DNA of 64,000 bases from Nocardia sp. SYP-A9097 (GCF_009649815.1 NZ_WJIC01000015.1:62001-126000); one strand, 5' to 3'; positions 1 through 9,243 are shown, numbered from the stretch's first letter. Program-made: numbers and translations. Notes: generated by a model not told the origin, from the sequence alone.

Positions 1-28
1 CAGACGAAATTACCGTGAACGGCCACGA

Positions 29-1141
29 TCAGCCTTCAGCAGCCAACTGCCCGCACGCCGCAGCGATCTCCTGCCCCCGCGTATCACGCACCGTACACGG
101 CACCCCCTGCGCCTCAACGCGCCGAACAAACTCCCGCTCAACAGGTTTCGGCGAAGCATCCCACTTCGACCCCGGTGTCGGATTCAACGGGATCAGATTC
201 ACATGCACCCGCGAACCCAACGCCTTATGCAGCTTCTGCCCCAACATGTCCGCACGCCACGGCTGATCATTGATATCCCGGATCAACGCGTACTCGATCG
301 ACACCCGACGACCCGACTTATCCGCGTAATACCGTGCCGCATCGAGAACTTCAGCAATCGCCCACCGGTTGTTCACCGGCACCAGCGTATCCCGCAGCTC
401 ATCATCCGGAGTATGCAGCGACACAGCCAAAGTCACCGACAAGTCCTCATCGGCAAGCTTGCGGATCGCGGGGGCCAAACCCACCGTGGACACCACAACG
501 TTGCGTTGAGAAATACCCAAACCGTCGGGCGCGGGCGAGGTGATTCGGCGCACCGCGTTCACCACACGCTTGTAGTTGGCCAAGGGTTCGCCCATGCCCA
601 TGAAGACGATATTGGAGAGGCGGCCGGGGCCGCCGGTGACCTCGCCGTCGCGCAGGGCGGCGGCCGCGGCGCGCACCTGGTCGACGATTTCGGCGGTGGA
701 CAGGTTGCGGGTCAGGCCCGCTTGGCCGGTGGCACAGAACGGGCAGGCCATACCGCAGCCCGCCTGGCTGGAGATGCAGAGGGTGTTGCGGTCGGTGTAG
801 CGCATGAGGACGCTCTCCAGGAGCGTGCCGTCACCCGCACGCCACAGCGTCTTGCGGGTGCTGCCGTCATCACAGACCACATTGCGGACCTCGGTGAGCA
901 GCGGCGGGAACAGGGCCTCGCCGACCTTGGCGCGCATGGCCTCGGGCAGATCGGTCATCAGGGCCGGATCGGCGACCAGGCGACCGTAGTACTGGCGCGC
1001 GATCTGATCGGCGCGGAATTTGGGGAGCCCGAGCTCCTCGACCGCCGCCTTGCGTTCCTGCGCATCGAGGTCGGCGAGATGCCGGGGCGGCAGGCCACGG
1101 CGAGGGGCGTCGAAAACGAGGGGTACGGGGATGGCAGTCAT
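29..1141 (-). CDS. rlmN: 23S rRNA (adenine2503-C2)-methyltransferase RlmN
   Basis: Radical SAM methyltransferase that adds the C2 methyl group to A2503 of 23S rRNA (and to A37 of some tRNAs in this family). The 370-residue protein carries the CxxxCxxC iron-sulfur motif at Cys129, Cys133 and Cys136, a GMGEP motif near residue 185, and the conserved C-terminal catalytic cysteine near residue 349 in GVPCTVRDTRG. The open frame runs further upstream, but the MTAIPVPLVF start at 1141 fits the usual family N-terminus; the upstream extension looks like read-through of the leader. It is the last gene of the cdsA-side block, as in mycobacteria (Rv2880c). The stop is 28 bases from the window edge. Confidence 0.96.
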   Translation of the reverse strand: MTAIPVPLVFDAPRRGLPPRHLADLDAQERKAAVEELGLPKFRADQIARQYYGRLVADPALMTDLPEAMRAKVGEALFPPLLTEVRNVVCDDGSTRKTLWRAGDGTLLESVLMRYTDRNTLCISSQAGCGMACPFCATGQAGLTRNLSTAEIVDQVRAAAAALRDGEVTGGPGRLSNIVFMGMGEPLANYKRVVNAVRRITSPAPDGLGISQRNVVVSTVGLAPAIRKLADEDLSVTLAVSLHTPDDELRDTLVPVNNRWAIAEVLDAARYYADKSGRRVSIEYALIRDINDQPWRADMLGQKLHKALGSRVHVNLIPLNPTPGSKWDASPKPVEREFVRRVEAQGVPCTVRDTRGQEIAAACGQLAAEG

Positions 1142-1316
1142 AACCCTTCCAGTGTTCCATCCGGACAGCCGTTTCGGGCGTGCGGGGTGCGATGCGCTCA
1201 TCACATTCGCCGTGAGCTCGACGACAGTGAACTGGCTGACACCCAACAGAAACGACATATAGCCGATAAGCGGCGATATGCGTGCACCGGTCATAGCCAT
1301 CGGCAATGATCGAGCT

Positions 1317-1634
1317 ATGACTGGTGACGCCGTACCGAACGCCGGGCCGGAGCCGACCCCGAGTACAGGTAAGAACAAGGGCCAGGGCGTCCTGAAAACC
1401 CGCGCCGGTTACGCCTGGGTCGGCCTCGTCATCGCCGCCGTACTCGGCATCGTCGTACTCATCTTCATTCTGCAGAACCTGGACCAGGCGCACGTCTCAC
1501 TCTTCGCCTGGGACTGGAACCTGCCCATCGGTGTACTGGTGCTGCTGTCGGTACTCGCCGGGGCGCTGTTCACCGCGCTCGTCGGCGGCTACCGCATTCT
1601 GCAGTTCCGGCATGCCGCCAAGAAACACGGCTGA
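1317..1634 (+). CDS. LapA/DUF1049-type small membrane protein
   Basis: A 105-residue protein with a hydrophilic N-terminus of about 30 residues, a hydrophobic segment (YAWVGLVIAAVLGIVVLIF), the motif LQNLDQAHVSLFAWDWNLPIGVLVLLSVLAG, and a second membrane span ending in a basic tail (RHAAKKHG). This two-helix layout with the N-x(4)-V-x-L-F loop is typical of the lipopolysaccharide assembly protein A (LapA, DUF1049) family, which in Gram-positive bacteria has no assigned role. An in-frame ATG lies at 1278, but the ATG at 1317 gives the usual length. It is divergent from rlmN. Confidence 0.8.
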   Translation: MTGDAVPNAGPEPTPSTGKNKGQGVLKTRAGYAWVGLVIAAVLGIVVLIFILQNLDQAHVSLFAWDWNLPIGVLVLLSVLAGALFTALVGGYRILQFRHAAKKHG

Positions 1635-1651
1635 CGAACCGCCGGCGGCGG

Positions 1652-2569
1652 TCACACTCCCACCAGCAGTAGATCGTCCGCGGATTTACGGTATTGCCCT
1701 GGGGCAGTACCGTATTCGCGTTTGAATGCCTTACCGAAGGCGTACTCCGAACCGTATCCGGTACGGCGGGCCACACTCGCCAGCGGCGCGTCGGAATCCC
1801 GCAGCAACCGCGCCGCGGTGATCATGCGCCAGCGGGTGAGATAGGCCAGCGGCGGCTCACCGACCAGCGCGGTGAACCGTTTCGCGAACGCCGCGCGACT
1901 GAGCCCCGCCCGCTCCCCCAGCGATTCGACCGTCCATCCGTGCGCCGGATTCTCATGCATACCACGCAGGGCCGCCGAGATACCCGGATCCGCGAAAGCC
2001 GCTGCCCAGCCGGAGAATTCACTCGATGCCGCATCGGCGAACCAGGCGCGCAGAATGTACAGCAGCAGCAGATCCAGCAGCGGCGGGATCGCCGCGTCAC
2101 CGCCGGGACGCGAATCATCGAGCTCATCGGCGAGCAGATCCACCGCCGCCCGCAATGAGGCGTGACTGCCCAGGCGCGAGGGAATATGCACCACCTCGGG
2201 CAGTTCCGCCAGCAGCGGATGGGTGCGATCACCGGCCAATTGATAGGACCCGCAGAGCAGGGTCGCGACCGGGCCGGGCCCATCGACGAAGCGCACATCG
2301 GCCGGTCCGGCGGTCTCGGTGATCGGCGAGCCGAGCGCATCGACCAACTCATGCGCGACACCGCGCGCCATGAAGACCACATCACCGATACCGAGGGCGA
2401 TGGGATCGGCCTCCGGGCGGGTCAACCAGCACGAACCCTGAAGTACGACATGGAATCCCGCGCTCTCGATGCGCGGATACGCACGCCCCCAAGGCGCATG
2501 CCGCACGAACATGCCCGAGGCCGGGCTGCCGGTGCGCGCGGTGGCCAGCACCTCGCTGAGTACGTCCAT
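1652..2569 (-). CDS. AraC family transcriptional regulator with cupin sensor domain
   Basis: A 305-residue regulator. Residues 1 to about 190 form an AraC-type cupin ligand-binding domain (MDVLSEVLATARTGS start, then a WGRAYPR to FHVVLQG region). About the last 100 residues hold two helix-turn-helix motifs, including WTVESLGERAGLSRAAFAKRF and SVARRTGYGSEYAFGKAF followed by the family signature GTAPGQYR. The start at MDVLSEV fits the family better than the longer frame to 2590. It is divergent from the reductase-like gene at 2686, so it probably controls that gene and itself; the effector is unknown. Confidence 0.9.
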   Translation of the reverse strand: MDVLSEVLATARTGSPASGMFVRHAPWGRAYPRIESAGFHVVLQGSCWLTRPEADPIALGIGDVVFMARGVAHELVDALGSPITETAGPADVRFVDGPGPVATLLCGSYQLAGDRTHPLLAELPEVVHIPSRLGSHASLRAAVDLLADELDDSRPGGDAAIPPLLDLLLLYILRAWFADAASSEFSGWAAAFADPGISAALRGMHENPAHGWTVESLGERAGLSRAAFAKRFTALVGEPPLAYLTRWRMITAARLLRDSDAPLASVARRTGYGSEYAFGKAFKREYGTAPGQYRKSADDLLLVGV

Positions 2570-2685
2570 ACCGAAAAGAATAGACCGCAAGACGATGGAA
2601 CATCATCGACGGATTCTGAGAGATTTATCGTCTTCGCTTTCGCTCATACAGTGAGTTCATCACCGAGAACGAGCAAGGAGCGGGC

Positions 2686-3684
2686 ATGAAGATCGCAGTG
2701 TATGGAGCCAGTGGACACGTCGGCGGATTCGTCGTCGACGAACTACGGCGGCGCGGCATCGAAACCGTGGTGGTGGGCCGGAACGCAGAGCGGCTCAACG
2801 GTTTCGGAGCAGAGGTACGAGTCGCCGCGGCCGATGATCACACCGCCTTGGTCGCCGCCTTCACCGGCGTCGATGTGGTGATCAGCACCCTGCCCGACTA
2901 CACCGGCAATGGCGAAGGCATTGTGCGAGCGGCGATTTCGGCCGGAGCGCACTATGTCGACGTCGCCGGTGAGCAACTGTTCGTCAAGAAGATCTACGAC
3001 GAATACGGGTCACAGGCCGCCGCGGCGGGAGTCACACTGGCCACGGCGATCACCGAGGCGGGCGTCTTCGGCGATCTACTGGCCGACCTGGGGGCGCGGC
3101 GGTTCGGCGCGGTGGACGAGATCGTGCTCAGCCATATCGCCGCACCCGGCGGGGAGGGCTCACGCGGCAGTATGCGCACCGTCTTCAACAATCTCGAGGT
3201 CTTCACCAGCGGTGGACTCTCCTACCTGGACGGCGAATTCCACACCGGCCCGCAGCCGCGCAGTGACAGCTTCGTACCGCCCGGGGCCGTGGAACCCATT
3301 GCGGTCATGAAGTTTCCGCAACCGAATGTGATCACCATCCCTCGCCATATCGCGGTGCGGTCGGTGGAGGGCGTACTGGCCAAGGAGATCTTCGAGATCG
3401 TCGGCACCGTAACCGAAGCGGACCTGGCGAATGCCCCGGAAACCCCCGGCGCGGCAGCGGCCTACTCGATGGTGGTGGACCTGTACCGCGACGGAAAACA
3501 CCTGCGCGGCACCGGAAGTGGCCCGGACGCGTACCGCAACAGCGCACAACTGGCCGTCGAGGTCGCGGTTCGCATCGCGGACGGCGGTATCAAGCCGGGC
3601 GCACAGTCCCCCGCCGAGATGTTCGACGCGGACGAATTCCTGGACGCGCTCGGCGAATTCGGTATGACCTGGTCGATCGACTGA
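2686..3684 (+). CDS. Saccharopine dehydrogenase-like NAD(P)-binding protein
   Basis: A 332-residue protein with an N-terminal Rossmann fold (VYGASGHVGGFVVDELRRRG) typical of the saccharopine dehydrogenase NADP-binding family. In actinobacteria this family includes trans-acting enoyl reductases and many uncharacterised reductases. Motifs such as VVISTLPDYTGNGEGIVRAA and AGAHYVDVAGEQ match the domain. AAGGAGCGGGC just before the ATG is a good ribosome binding site. It is divergent from the AraC regulator, which suggests substrate-controlled expression. The substrate cannot be read from the sequence. Confidence 0.82.
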   Translation: MKIAVYGASGHVGGFVVDELRRRGIETVVVGRNAERLNGFGAEVRVAAADDHTALVAAFTGVDVVISTLPDYTGNGEGIVRAAISAGAHYVDVAGEQLFVKKIYDEYGSQAAAAGVTLATAITEAGVFGDLLADLGARRFGAVDEIVLSHIAAPGGEGSRGSMRTVFNNLEVFTSGGLSYLDGEFHTGPQPRSDSFVPPGAVEPIAVMKFPQPNVITIPRHIAVRSVEGVLAKEIFEIVGTVTEADLANAPETPGAAAAYSMVVDLYRDGKHLRGTGSGPDAYRNSAQLAVEVAVRIADGGIKPGAQSPAEMFDADEFLDALGEFGMTWSID

Positions 3685-3694
3685 GAGGGATCGC

Positions 3695-4825
3695 CTACAA
3701 CAGTGCGGTCAGCACCAGCCAGGCCACGAACGCGGACGGCAGCATGGAATCCAAGCGGTCCATGATGCCGCCGTGGCCGGGCAGCAGGGTGCCCATATCC
3801 TTGATGCCGAGTTCGCGCTTGACCTGCGATTCGATCAGATCGCCACTGGTGGCCACCAGGACCAGGGCCGCACCCAGCAGCACACCGATCATCGAATTGG
3901 CCTGCAGCAGCAGCGTTACCGTGAGCAGGCCACCGATGACACAGAAGACCAGGGAACCGCCGAAACCCTCCCAGGATTTCTTCGGGCTGATGTGCGGGAC
4001 CATCGGATGCTTACCGAACAGCACACCCGCGATATAGCCGCCGACATCGGAGCAGACCACCAGGATCATGAAGGTCAGCACGCGCAGATTGCCGTCGTCC
4101 TGGGTCAGCATGAGGACCGCGAACGCGGCCAGCAGCGGAATCCAGGACAGCGTGAACGCACTGATCGCGGTGTCGCGCAAATAGTTTCGCGGAGTCGCGC
4201 GCAGGCCGTGGTCGAACAGGCGCCACACCATGACCGTCAGCGCGGTCGCGCCGAACGCGCCGAGCACACCCTGCGGGCCGAACGGCCAAGCCAGCCAGAT
4301 GATCGCCTGCCCACCCAGCAGCAATGGGATGCGCGGCACCAGGACATCGGCCTCACGCAGCCGCTTGGCGACCTCCCAGGTGGCCACCGCGACGGCCGCG
4401 GCGATCACACCGATCAGCACCTTGGGCGCGAACAGCAGAATCGCTATGAGCGACAAGCCCAAACCGAAACCGACACCGAGTGCGGCGGGCAGATTGCGGC
4501 CCGCTTTGGATGCGGGCGGGGCGGGAGTCTCAGGAGTGGCGGACGGTGAACCGGACTCGGCCGCCACCTGCGCACCGACAATCGCGGACGAGTCGACACC
4601 CACTGCGGGCTGCGAGTCGACGGATTCGGCTCCGGAACCTATCGGCTGCGAGGCGGCGGACGGTGAACTGTCGGCCGGTGAACCGGCCTGCGCTCCGCCC
4701 GAACTCGACTCGGACTCGGGCACGCCCGGCGCGGGCGCGGGCATCGATCCCGCGGTGCCCGCGCCGGGCGGCGTCACATCACCGGTGGCGGCAGTTTCTT
4801 CGGCCACGATTGTCCTGTCGCTCAC
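3695..4825 (-). CDS. cdsA: Phosphatidate cytidylyltransferase CdsA
   Basis: Converts phosphatidic acid and CTP to CDP-diacylglycerol in the cytoplasmic membrane, the branch point for phosphatidylinositol, phosphatidylglycerol and phosphatidylethanolamine synthesis. Residues 1 to about 105 are low-complexity Ser/Ala/Pro/Glu, followed by a multi-span membrane region. The family signature lies near the C-terminus (KRELGIKDMGTLLPGHGG, then MDRLDS). The low-complexity N-terminus is an actinobacterial extension of a family that is usually about 270-300 residues. It lies downstream of frr and pyrH on the same strand, as in mycobacteria. Confidence 0.96.
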   Translation of the reverse strand: MSDRTIVAEETAATGDVTPPGAGTAGSMPAPAPGVPESESSSGGAQAGSPADSSPSAASQPIGSGAESVDSQPAVGVDSSAIVGAQVAAESGSPSATPETPAPPASKAGRNLPAALGVGFGLGLSLIAILLFAPKVLIGVIAAAVAVATWEVAKRLREADVLVPRIPLLLGGQAIIWLAWPFGPQGVLGAFGATALTVMVWRLFDHGLRATPRNYLRDTAISAFTLSWIPLLAAFAVLMLTQDDGNLRVLTFMILVVCSDVGGYIAGVLFGKHPMVPHISPKKSWEGFGGSLVFCVIGGLLTVTLLLQANSMIGVLLGAALVLVATSGDLIESQVKRELGIKDMGTLLPGHGGIMDRLDSMLPSAFVAWLVLTALL

Positions 4826-4920
4826 TTGTCGTCCGTTCGTCCCTACCCCCGGCCGGCGCCGCCGACCGTCCGTTCCAGATACCGAGCAGCCGTTGCCGGA
4901 TTCGAAGCGCCGGCGAACCG

Positions 4921-5478
4921 CTAGACCTCGAGCAGTTCGGCTTCCTTGTGCTTGACCAGTTCGTCGATCTGCGCGACGTACCGGGCAGTCGTCTTGTCCA
5001 GATCCTTCTCGGCGCGACCGACCTCGTCCTCACCGGCCTCGCCATCCTTCTGGATGCGACCCAGCTCTTCCATGGCCTTACGGCGCACATTGCGGATGGA
5101 GATCTTGGCGTCCTCACCCTTGGACCGCGCCTGCTTGCCCATCTCCCGGCGCCGCTCCTCGGTGAGCTGCGGGACGGACACCCGGATGATGTCACCGTTA
5201 TTGGTCGGGTTCACGCCGAGATCCGAGTTGCGAATGGCGGTCTCGATGGCCCCCAACTGCGACTGCTCATACGGCTTGATGATCACCATGCGCGGCTCCG
5301 GCACCGTAATGCCGGAGATCTGGGTGATGGGCGTGGGCGACCCGTAGTAGTCGACGACGATCCGGGAGAACATGCCCGGATTCGCGCGACCGGTCCGAAT
5401 GGCACCCAGGTCGTCCTTCGCCACCGAGACGGCCTTCTCCATCTTTTCCTCGGCGTCGAAGAGCGCTTCTTCAATCAC
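4921..5478 (-). CDS. frr: Ribosome recycling factor
   Basis: Splits post-termination ribosomes together with EF-G. The 185-residue length is standard. Recognisable stretches are RTGRANPGMFSRI, VDYYGSPTPITQIS and the C-terminal helix region SKGEDAKISIRNVRR. GGAGG lies a few bases before the ATG. It is 38 bases downstream of pyrH and 95 bases upstream of cdsA, so the three are probably co-transcribed. Confidence 0.98.
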   Translation of the reverse strand: MIEEALFDAEEKMEKAVSVAKDDLGAIRTGRANPGMFSRIVVDYYGSPTPITQISGITVPEPRMVIIKPYEQSQLGAIETAIRNSDLGVNPTNNGDIIRVSVPQLTEERRREMGKQARSKGEDAKISIRNVRRKAMEELGRIQKDGEAGEDEVGRAEKDLDKTTARYVAQIDELVKHKEAELLEV

Positions 5479-5516
5479 GGCGTTTCCTCCACAGCGTCAT
5501 TCGTTCTTCTCGGTGG

Positions 5517-6251
5517 TCACGAACGGACCAGCGTGCCGATCTTCTCACCGGCAACCGCACGGGCGATATTGCCCTTCGTCAACAAATTGAACACCAGCAT
5601 CGGCATCTGGTTGTCCATGCACAAGCTGAACGCGGTGGCGTCGGCCACCTTCAAGCCCTGTTCGAGCACCTCTTTATGGGTGACCTCGGTGAACATGGTG
5701 GCGGTCGGGTCCTCCCGCGGGTCCGCGCTGAAAATGCCGTCGACCGCCTTGGCCATCAACACCACCTCCGCGCCGATCTCCAGCGCGCGCTGCGCAGCCG
5801 TGGTGTCGGTGGAGAAGTAGGGCATGCCCATCCCCGCACCGAAGATCACGACGCGGCCCTTCTCCAGATGCCGCTTGGCGCGCAACGGCAGATACGGTTC
5901 GGCGACCTGACCCATGGTGATGGCCGTCTGCACCCGGGTGTCGATGCCCTGCTTCTGCAAGAAGTCTTGCAGCGCAAGGCTGTTCATCACGGTGCCGAGC
6001 ATGCCCATGTAATCCGAGCGGGCGCGTTCCATACCGCGCTCCTCGAGCTCCGCGCCACGGAAGAAATTGCCGCCACCGATGACCACCGCGACCTGAACGC
6101 CGTCCTCGACGACCTCCGCGATCTGCTCCGCGACCGCCTGCACGACGTCGGGATCGAGACCGACCTTGCCGCCACCGAACATCTCGCCACCCAGCTTGAG
6201 GAGCACTCGGCGATAGCCCTTGCGGTCCGGGGCCGTATCCGGGTCCGTCAT
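5517..6251 (-). CDS. pyrH: Uridylate (UMP) kinase
   Basis: Bacterial-type hexameric UMP kinase (amino acid kinase fold) producing UDP for RNA, sugar nucleotide and dCTP synthesis. The 244-residue protein has the glycine-rich LKLGGEMFGGG loop near the N-terminus, VVIGGGNFFRG, and the family region VEVVLMAKAVDGI/FSADPREDP. The start MTDPDTAPDRKGYR at 6251 follows GGAGACCGATGAC; the frame continues upstream without a plausible protein. Gene order pyrH-frr-cdsA is conserved in actinobacteria. Confidence 0.97.
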   Translation of the reverse strand: MTDPDTAPDRKGYRRVLLKLGGEMFGGGKVGLDPDVVQAVAEQIAEVVEDGVQVAVVIGGGNFFRGAELEERGMERARSDYMGMLGTVMNSLALQDFLQKQGIDTRVQTAITMGQVAEPYLPLRAKRHLEKGRVVIFGAGMGMPYFSTDTTAAQRALEIGAEVVLMAKAVDGIFSADPREDPTATMFTEVTHKEVLEQGLKVADATAFSLCMDNQMPMLVFNLLTKGNIARAVAGEKIGTLVRS

Positions 6252-6385
6252 CGGTCTCCTTGTCCTCGGCGGTGATGCGTAACCACGCACATGAAAAGAC
6301 CATCCCGGCGCAGCAAACCACACGGGACGGCAACAAACTTCTGTCTATCCTGCACCACGCGCGGGTGCGACGGTGCGGCGACCCT

Positions 6386-7273
6386 CTATACCGAGTCCGA
6401 ATTCGTGACATTCGGCGACTCGCCCACGCGCGCCAGCAGAGTCGCGATGCGCCCGGCCGCGATCTCCCCGGTCGGCACCTGCACGACCATCAGCAGGCCG
6501 GGGTTCTCGACCGGGCGCAATTGGAACAGCTCCAACTCGATCACACCGACACCCGCGTGCTCGACGACCACGGTGCTGGGACGGAATCGGTGAATCGAAT
6601 ACTCCGTCCACCAGTCGCGGAATTCCGGGCTGGCCGCACTCAAATCGGCGACCAGCGCGGCCAGGGCGGGATCACCGGGACGACGGCCCATCGCCTCCCG
6701 CAGTTGGCTCAGCACCGCCATGGCGGCGAACTCCCAGCGTGGCATGCGCTCACGATTAGCGGGGTCGGTGAACATCATCCACATCAGATTGCGTTGCCGC
6801 GGCGGCAATTCCAGCGGATCGTGCCGGACGCACACGTAGGCGGTGTTCCACACCAGATAGTTGAAATCCGGGTCATAGATGACGGCCGGATTCGGCATCG
6901 ACGCATCCACCAAGCGCTGCAGGCGTTTCCGGTCCGAATCGGCATTGCGGTCGTACGGTTCGGCCAGGCCCGCCAGGAAGCGCAGGTGACTGTGCTGATC
7001 CGGATCCAGGCGCAGCGTACGGGCCAACGCGTCGATAACCTGCGTACTGGCCGCCACATCCCGGCCCTGTTCGAGCCAGGTGTACCAGGTCAGGCCGACA
7101 CCGGAGAGTTCGGCGACCTCCTCGCGCCGCAAACCCGGGGTGCGCCTGCGCGCCGGATCGCCATACGGGCGCAGACCCACATCCCGCGGTTGCAGCTTCG
7201 CCCGCTGGGCGCGCAGGAACTCGCCCAGCTGTGCGTGCCGGGATGGTCCGGGATTGCCGTTGCCACTTACCAT
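6386..7273 (-). CDS. XRE-type helix-turn-helix regulator with MmyB-like ligand domain
   Basis: A 295-residue regulator. The N-terminal XRE helix-turn-helix (LGEFLRAQRAKL to TPGLRREEVAELSGVGLTWY, ending TWLEQGR) is followed by an MmyB-like ligand-binding domain (NYLVWNTAYVCV, RNLMWMMFTDPANRERMPRWE, ELFQLRPVENPGLLMVVQVP). This family is very common in Nocardia and Streptomyces, next to short-chain reductases that it controls. The start MVSGNGNPG at 7273 is preferred; the frame is open upstream into the neighbouring promoter region. It is divergent from the NmrA-type reductase at 7380, separated by 106 bases. Confidence 0.92.
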   Translation of the reverse strand: MVSGNGNPGPSRHAQLGEFLRAQRAKLQPRDVGLRPYGDPARRRTPGLRREEVAELSGVGLTWYTWLEQGRDVAASTQVIDALARTLRLDPDQHSHLRFLAGLAEPYDRNADSDRKRLQRLVDASMPNPAVIYDPDFNYLVWNTAYVCVRHDPLELPPRQRNLMWMMFTDPANRERMPRWEFAAMAVLSQLREAMGRRPGDPALAALVADLSAASPEFRDWWTEYSIHRFRPSTVVVEHAGVGVIELELFQLRPVENPGLLMVVQVPTGEIAAGRIATLLARVGESPNVTNSDSV

Positions 7274-7379
7274 TTCGACTTCCCCCGTGCAGAGCCTTTG
7301 GGTAGCAGTATCGCCACCAGGACAGATCCGCGCGCGACTTCCTAACGTGATCAGCAGATCGAGAACCTGGGGAGCCATC

Positions 7380-8264
7380 ATGACAGCGCACAACGGACCG
7401 ATTCTGGTCATCGGAGCAACCGGTAAGCAAGGCGGGGCCGCCGCCCGGGCACTACTCGAAAGAGGCTGGGAGGTAAGAGCTTTCGTACGCGATCCGGAAG
7501 CACCCAAGGCCGTGGCACTGCGCGAGGCGGGCGCGCGGCTCGTCACCGGCGATCTGGCGGACGCCGAATCGCTGCGCACGGCCATGGACGGGGCCTACGG
7601 CGTCTTCCTGATGCTGACCATGATGTCCGGGGTCAATATCAGCCTGGAGGCGATCGCGGACGAGGAGCGACATGGGCGCACCGTCGCCGACCTCGCGCTG
7701 AAAGCCGGTATCTCACACCTGGTCTACAGCTCGCTCAATGGCGTCGAGATGGGCTCGGGCATCGAGTACTACGACGCGAAAGAACATATCGAGGACTACA
7801 TTCGCGCCCTCGACCTGCCGTTCACCATGCTGCGGCCGGTGTCCTTCATGGACAATTTCGCCACCTACAACCGGCCCACCCGCGATGGCGACAATCTGGT
7901 GCTGGCCCTGGCCATGGTACCCGAAACACCCATGGCGCTGATCTCCGTACACGATATCGGCGAATTCGCGGCAATCGCCTTCGAGCGGCCGGACGAATTC
8001 CTCGGCCGCACCCTCGGACTCGCCGGAGACATCCTCACACCCGTCCAGATCGCCGAAACCCTGGCCGCGACAAGCGGATTGACCCCGCGCACCGTCCAGA
8101 TCCCGATCGAACAGCTCCGAGCCTTCGACGAGCAGGTGGCCAAGATGTTCGCCTACTTCAACGCACACCCCGCCCCCGCCATCGATATCGCCGCCCTGCG
8201 CGCCGCCCACCCCCGCCTGATGACCCTCGCCGACTGGGCTCGGGCCACCGACTGGAAGCTCTGA
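7380..8264 (+). CDS. NmrA-like NAD(P)-dependent reductase
   Basis: A 294-residue atypical short-chain reductase of the NmrA / NAD(P)H-quinone type. The N-terminal dinucleotide-binding motif is VIGATGKQGGAAARALL, with a second landmark LVYSSLNGVEMG. It lacks the classical YxxxK of SDR enzymes, as NmrA proteins usually do. The ATG at 7380 follows GGGGAGCC. It is divergent from an XRE/MmyB regulator and followed after 8 bases by a cupin gene, so reductase and cupin probably form one operon. Related in sequence to the product at 48839. Confidence 0.88.
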   Translation: MTAHNGPILVIGATGKQGGAAARALLERGWEVRAFVRDPEAPKAVALREAGARLVTGDLADAESLRTAMDGAYGVFLMLTMMSGVNISLEAIADEERHGRTVADLALKAGISHLVYSSLNGVEMGSGIEYYDAKEHIEDYIRALDLPFTMLRPVSFMDNFATYNRPTRDGDNLVLALAMVPETPMALISVHDIGEFAAIAFERPDEFLGRTLGLAGDILTPVQIAETLAATSGLTPRTVQIPIEQLRAFDEQVAKMFAYFNAHPAPAIDIAALRAAHPRLMTLADWARATDWKL

Positions 8265-8272
8265 GGCACACC

Positions 8273-8800
8273 ATGACCGACGGACTGCTCGCCGGCAACG
8301 GCCTGCTCCTCCCACCGGGCGCGGGCGAAAGAGTCCAGCCCACCATGACCCTCAAGGTCGGCGCGGATCGCTCGGACGTCTGGTCGGCCTTCGAAGCCCA
8401 GGTCCCACCGGGTTTCGACGTAGGCGCGCACTGGCACGGCCACGCCGAGGAAATCTTCTACGTCGTCGAAGGCGAACTCGACCTCCTGGCCTTCCACCCC
8501 GCCGCCGACCCCATCGGCGATTGGACCACCTGGCAAGCAGAAGACGGCATGACCGTATTCCGCGGCGGCCCAGGCGCTTTCATGCACGTCCCGGCGGGCT
8601 GCCCGCACGCGTTCCACAACCCGGGCAGTTCTACGGCCAAGATGCTGTTCCTGGTCACGCCTTCCGGGCACGAGAAGTACCTCGCCGAACTGAGCGAACT
8701 CCTGCTCTCCGGCCAGGCGACCCCGGATCTCATCGGTGAACTCCGCCTGAAGCACGACATCCACCAGCTGACCCCGCTACAAAATCGTCCGATCGGCTGA
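8273..8800 (+). CDS. Cupin domain protein
   Basis: A 175-residue single-domain cupin. The first cupin motif is visible as FDVGAHWHGHAEEIFYVVEGELDLL, with the metal-ligand pattern HxH...E, and the second as GAFMHVPAGCPHAFHN. It starts 8 bases after the NmrA-like reductase, so it is probably translated from the same transcript and induced by the same ligand. Proteins of this type act as small dioxygenases, isomerases or sensors; the sequence does not decide which. Confidence 0.85.
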   Translation: MTDGLLAGNGLLLPPGAGERVQPTMTLKVGADRSDVWSAFEAQVPPGFDVGAHWHGHAEEIFYVVEGELDLLAFHPAADPIGDWTTWQAEDGMTVFRGGPGAFMHVPAGCPHAFHNPGSSTAKMLFLVTPSGHEKYLAELSELLLSGQATPDLIGELRLKHDIHQLTPLQNRPIG

Positions 8801-8804
8801 AACT

Positions 8805-8830
8805 TATTTGAAATGCCGTGATTTCAAATA
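8805..8830. promoter_or_regulatory. Inverted repeat before the first small secreted gene
   Basis: Perfect 10-base inverted repeat, TATTTGAAAT and ATTTCAAATA, separated by six bases (GCCGTG). It is strongly AT-rich against the GC-rich background. Its core GAAAT-N6-ATTTC lies 17 bases before the ATG at 8843, and the same core recurs before the gene at 9275. It may be an operator, a hairpin over the translation start, or a weak terminator of the cupin gene. Confidence 0.5.
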
Positions 8831-8842
8831 GCATCTCCGGCC

Positions 8843-9223
8843 ATGACACGATTCTCGAACCGGACCATTTCCGGCGGACTCGCCGCACTGGCAGTCACCA
8901 CGGTCCTCGGCGCCGGTACCGGAACCGCAGCCGCCGACATCACCCTCACCCCCGCCGCCGACAACCCGGCCGCCACCACGGTCTCGGACACCCCTACCGG
9001 CTCGGGTACGGGCTCGGCCACCGGCTCGGCCAATATCCTCGGCCCGGTAATCGGCCCGCTACTGAATACCGAGAGCAGCTGGGCCCAAGCCAATCACCTG
9101 CCCGACTTCAGTTCGTTCAGTGCCGAGGCGAATGGGAGTTCGGCCGTGCACGCAATTTGGACCCCGATCATCACGGCGATCCTCACCGGCTCCGGCGTGT
9201 GCATGACATGCGGCAGCCACTGA
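8843..9223 (+). CDS. Small secreted protein, unknown function
   Basis: A 126-residue protein not recognised as a known family. It has a Sec signal peptide (basic start, hydrophobic LAALAVTTVLGAG, cleavage after TAAA-D near residue 31), a Thr/Pro/Gly-rich linker (PTGSGTGSATGSAN), and a C-terminal region with a CxxC pair (VCMTCGSH) at the end. Small exported proteins like this are frequent in Nocardia. The upstream palindrome motif is shared with the next gene. Confidence 0.72.
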   Translation: MTRFSNRTISGGLAALAVTTVLGAGTGTAAADITLTPAADNPAATTVSDTPTGSGTGSATGSANILGPVIGPLLNTESSWAQANHLPDFSSFSAEANGSSAVHAIWTPIITAILTGSGVCMTCGSH

Positions 9224-9243
9224 GGATTCGCGAAACAGATTAT

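Noticed and set aside
1..28. Gene at the left edge
   Set aside because: Only 28 bases lie beyond the rlmN stop; nothing can be assigned.
203..1309. A 368-codon plus-strand frame
   Set aside because: Antisense to rlmN with Arg/His/Gln-rich composition typical of a shadow frame.
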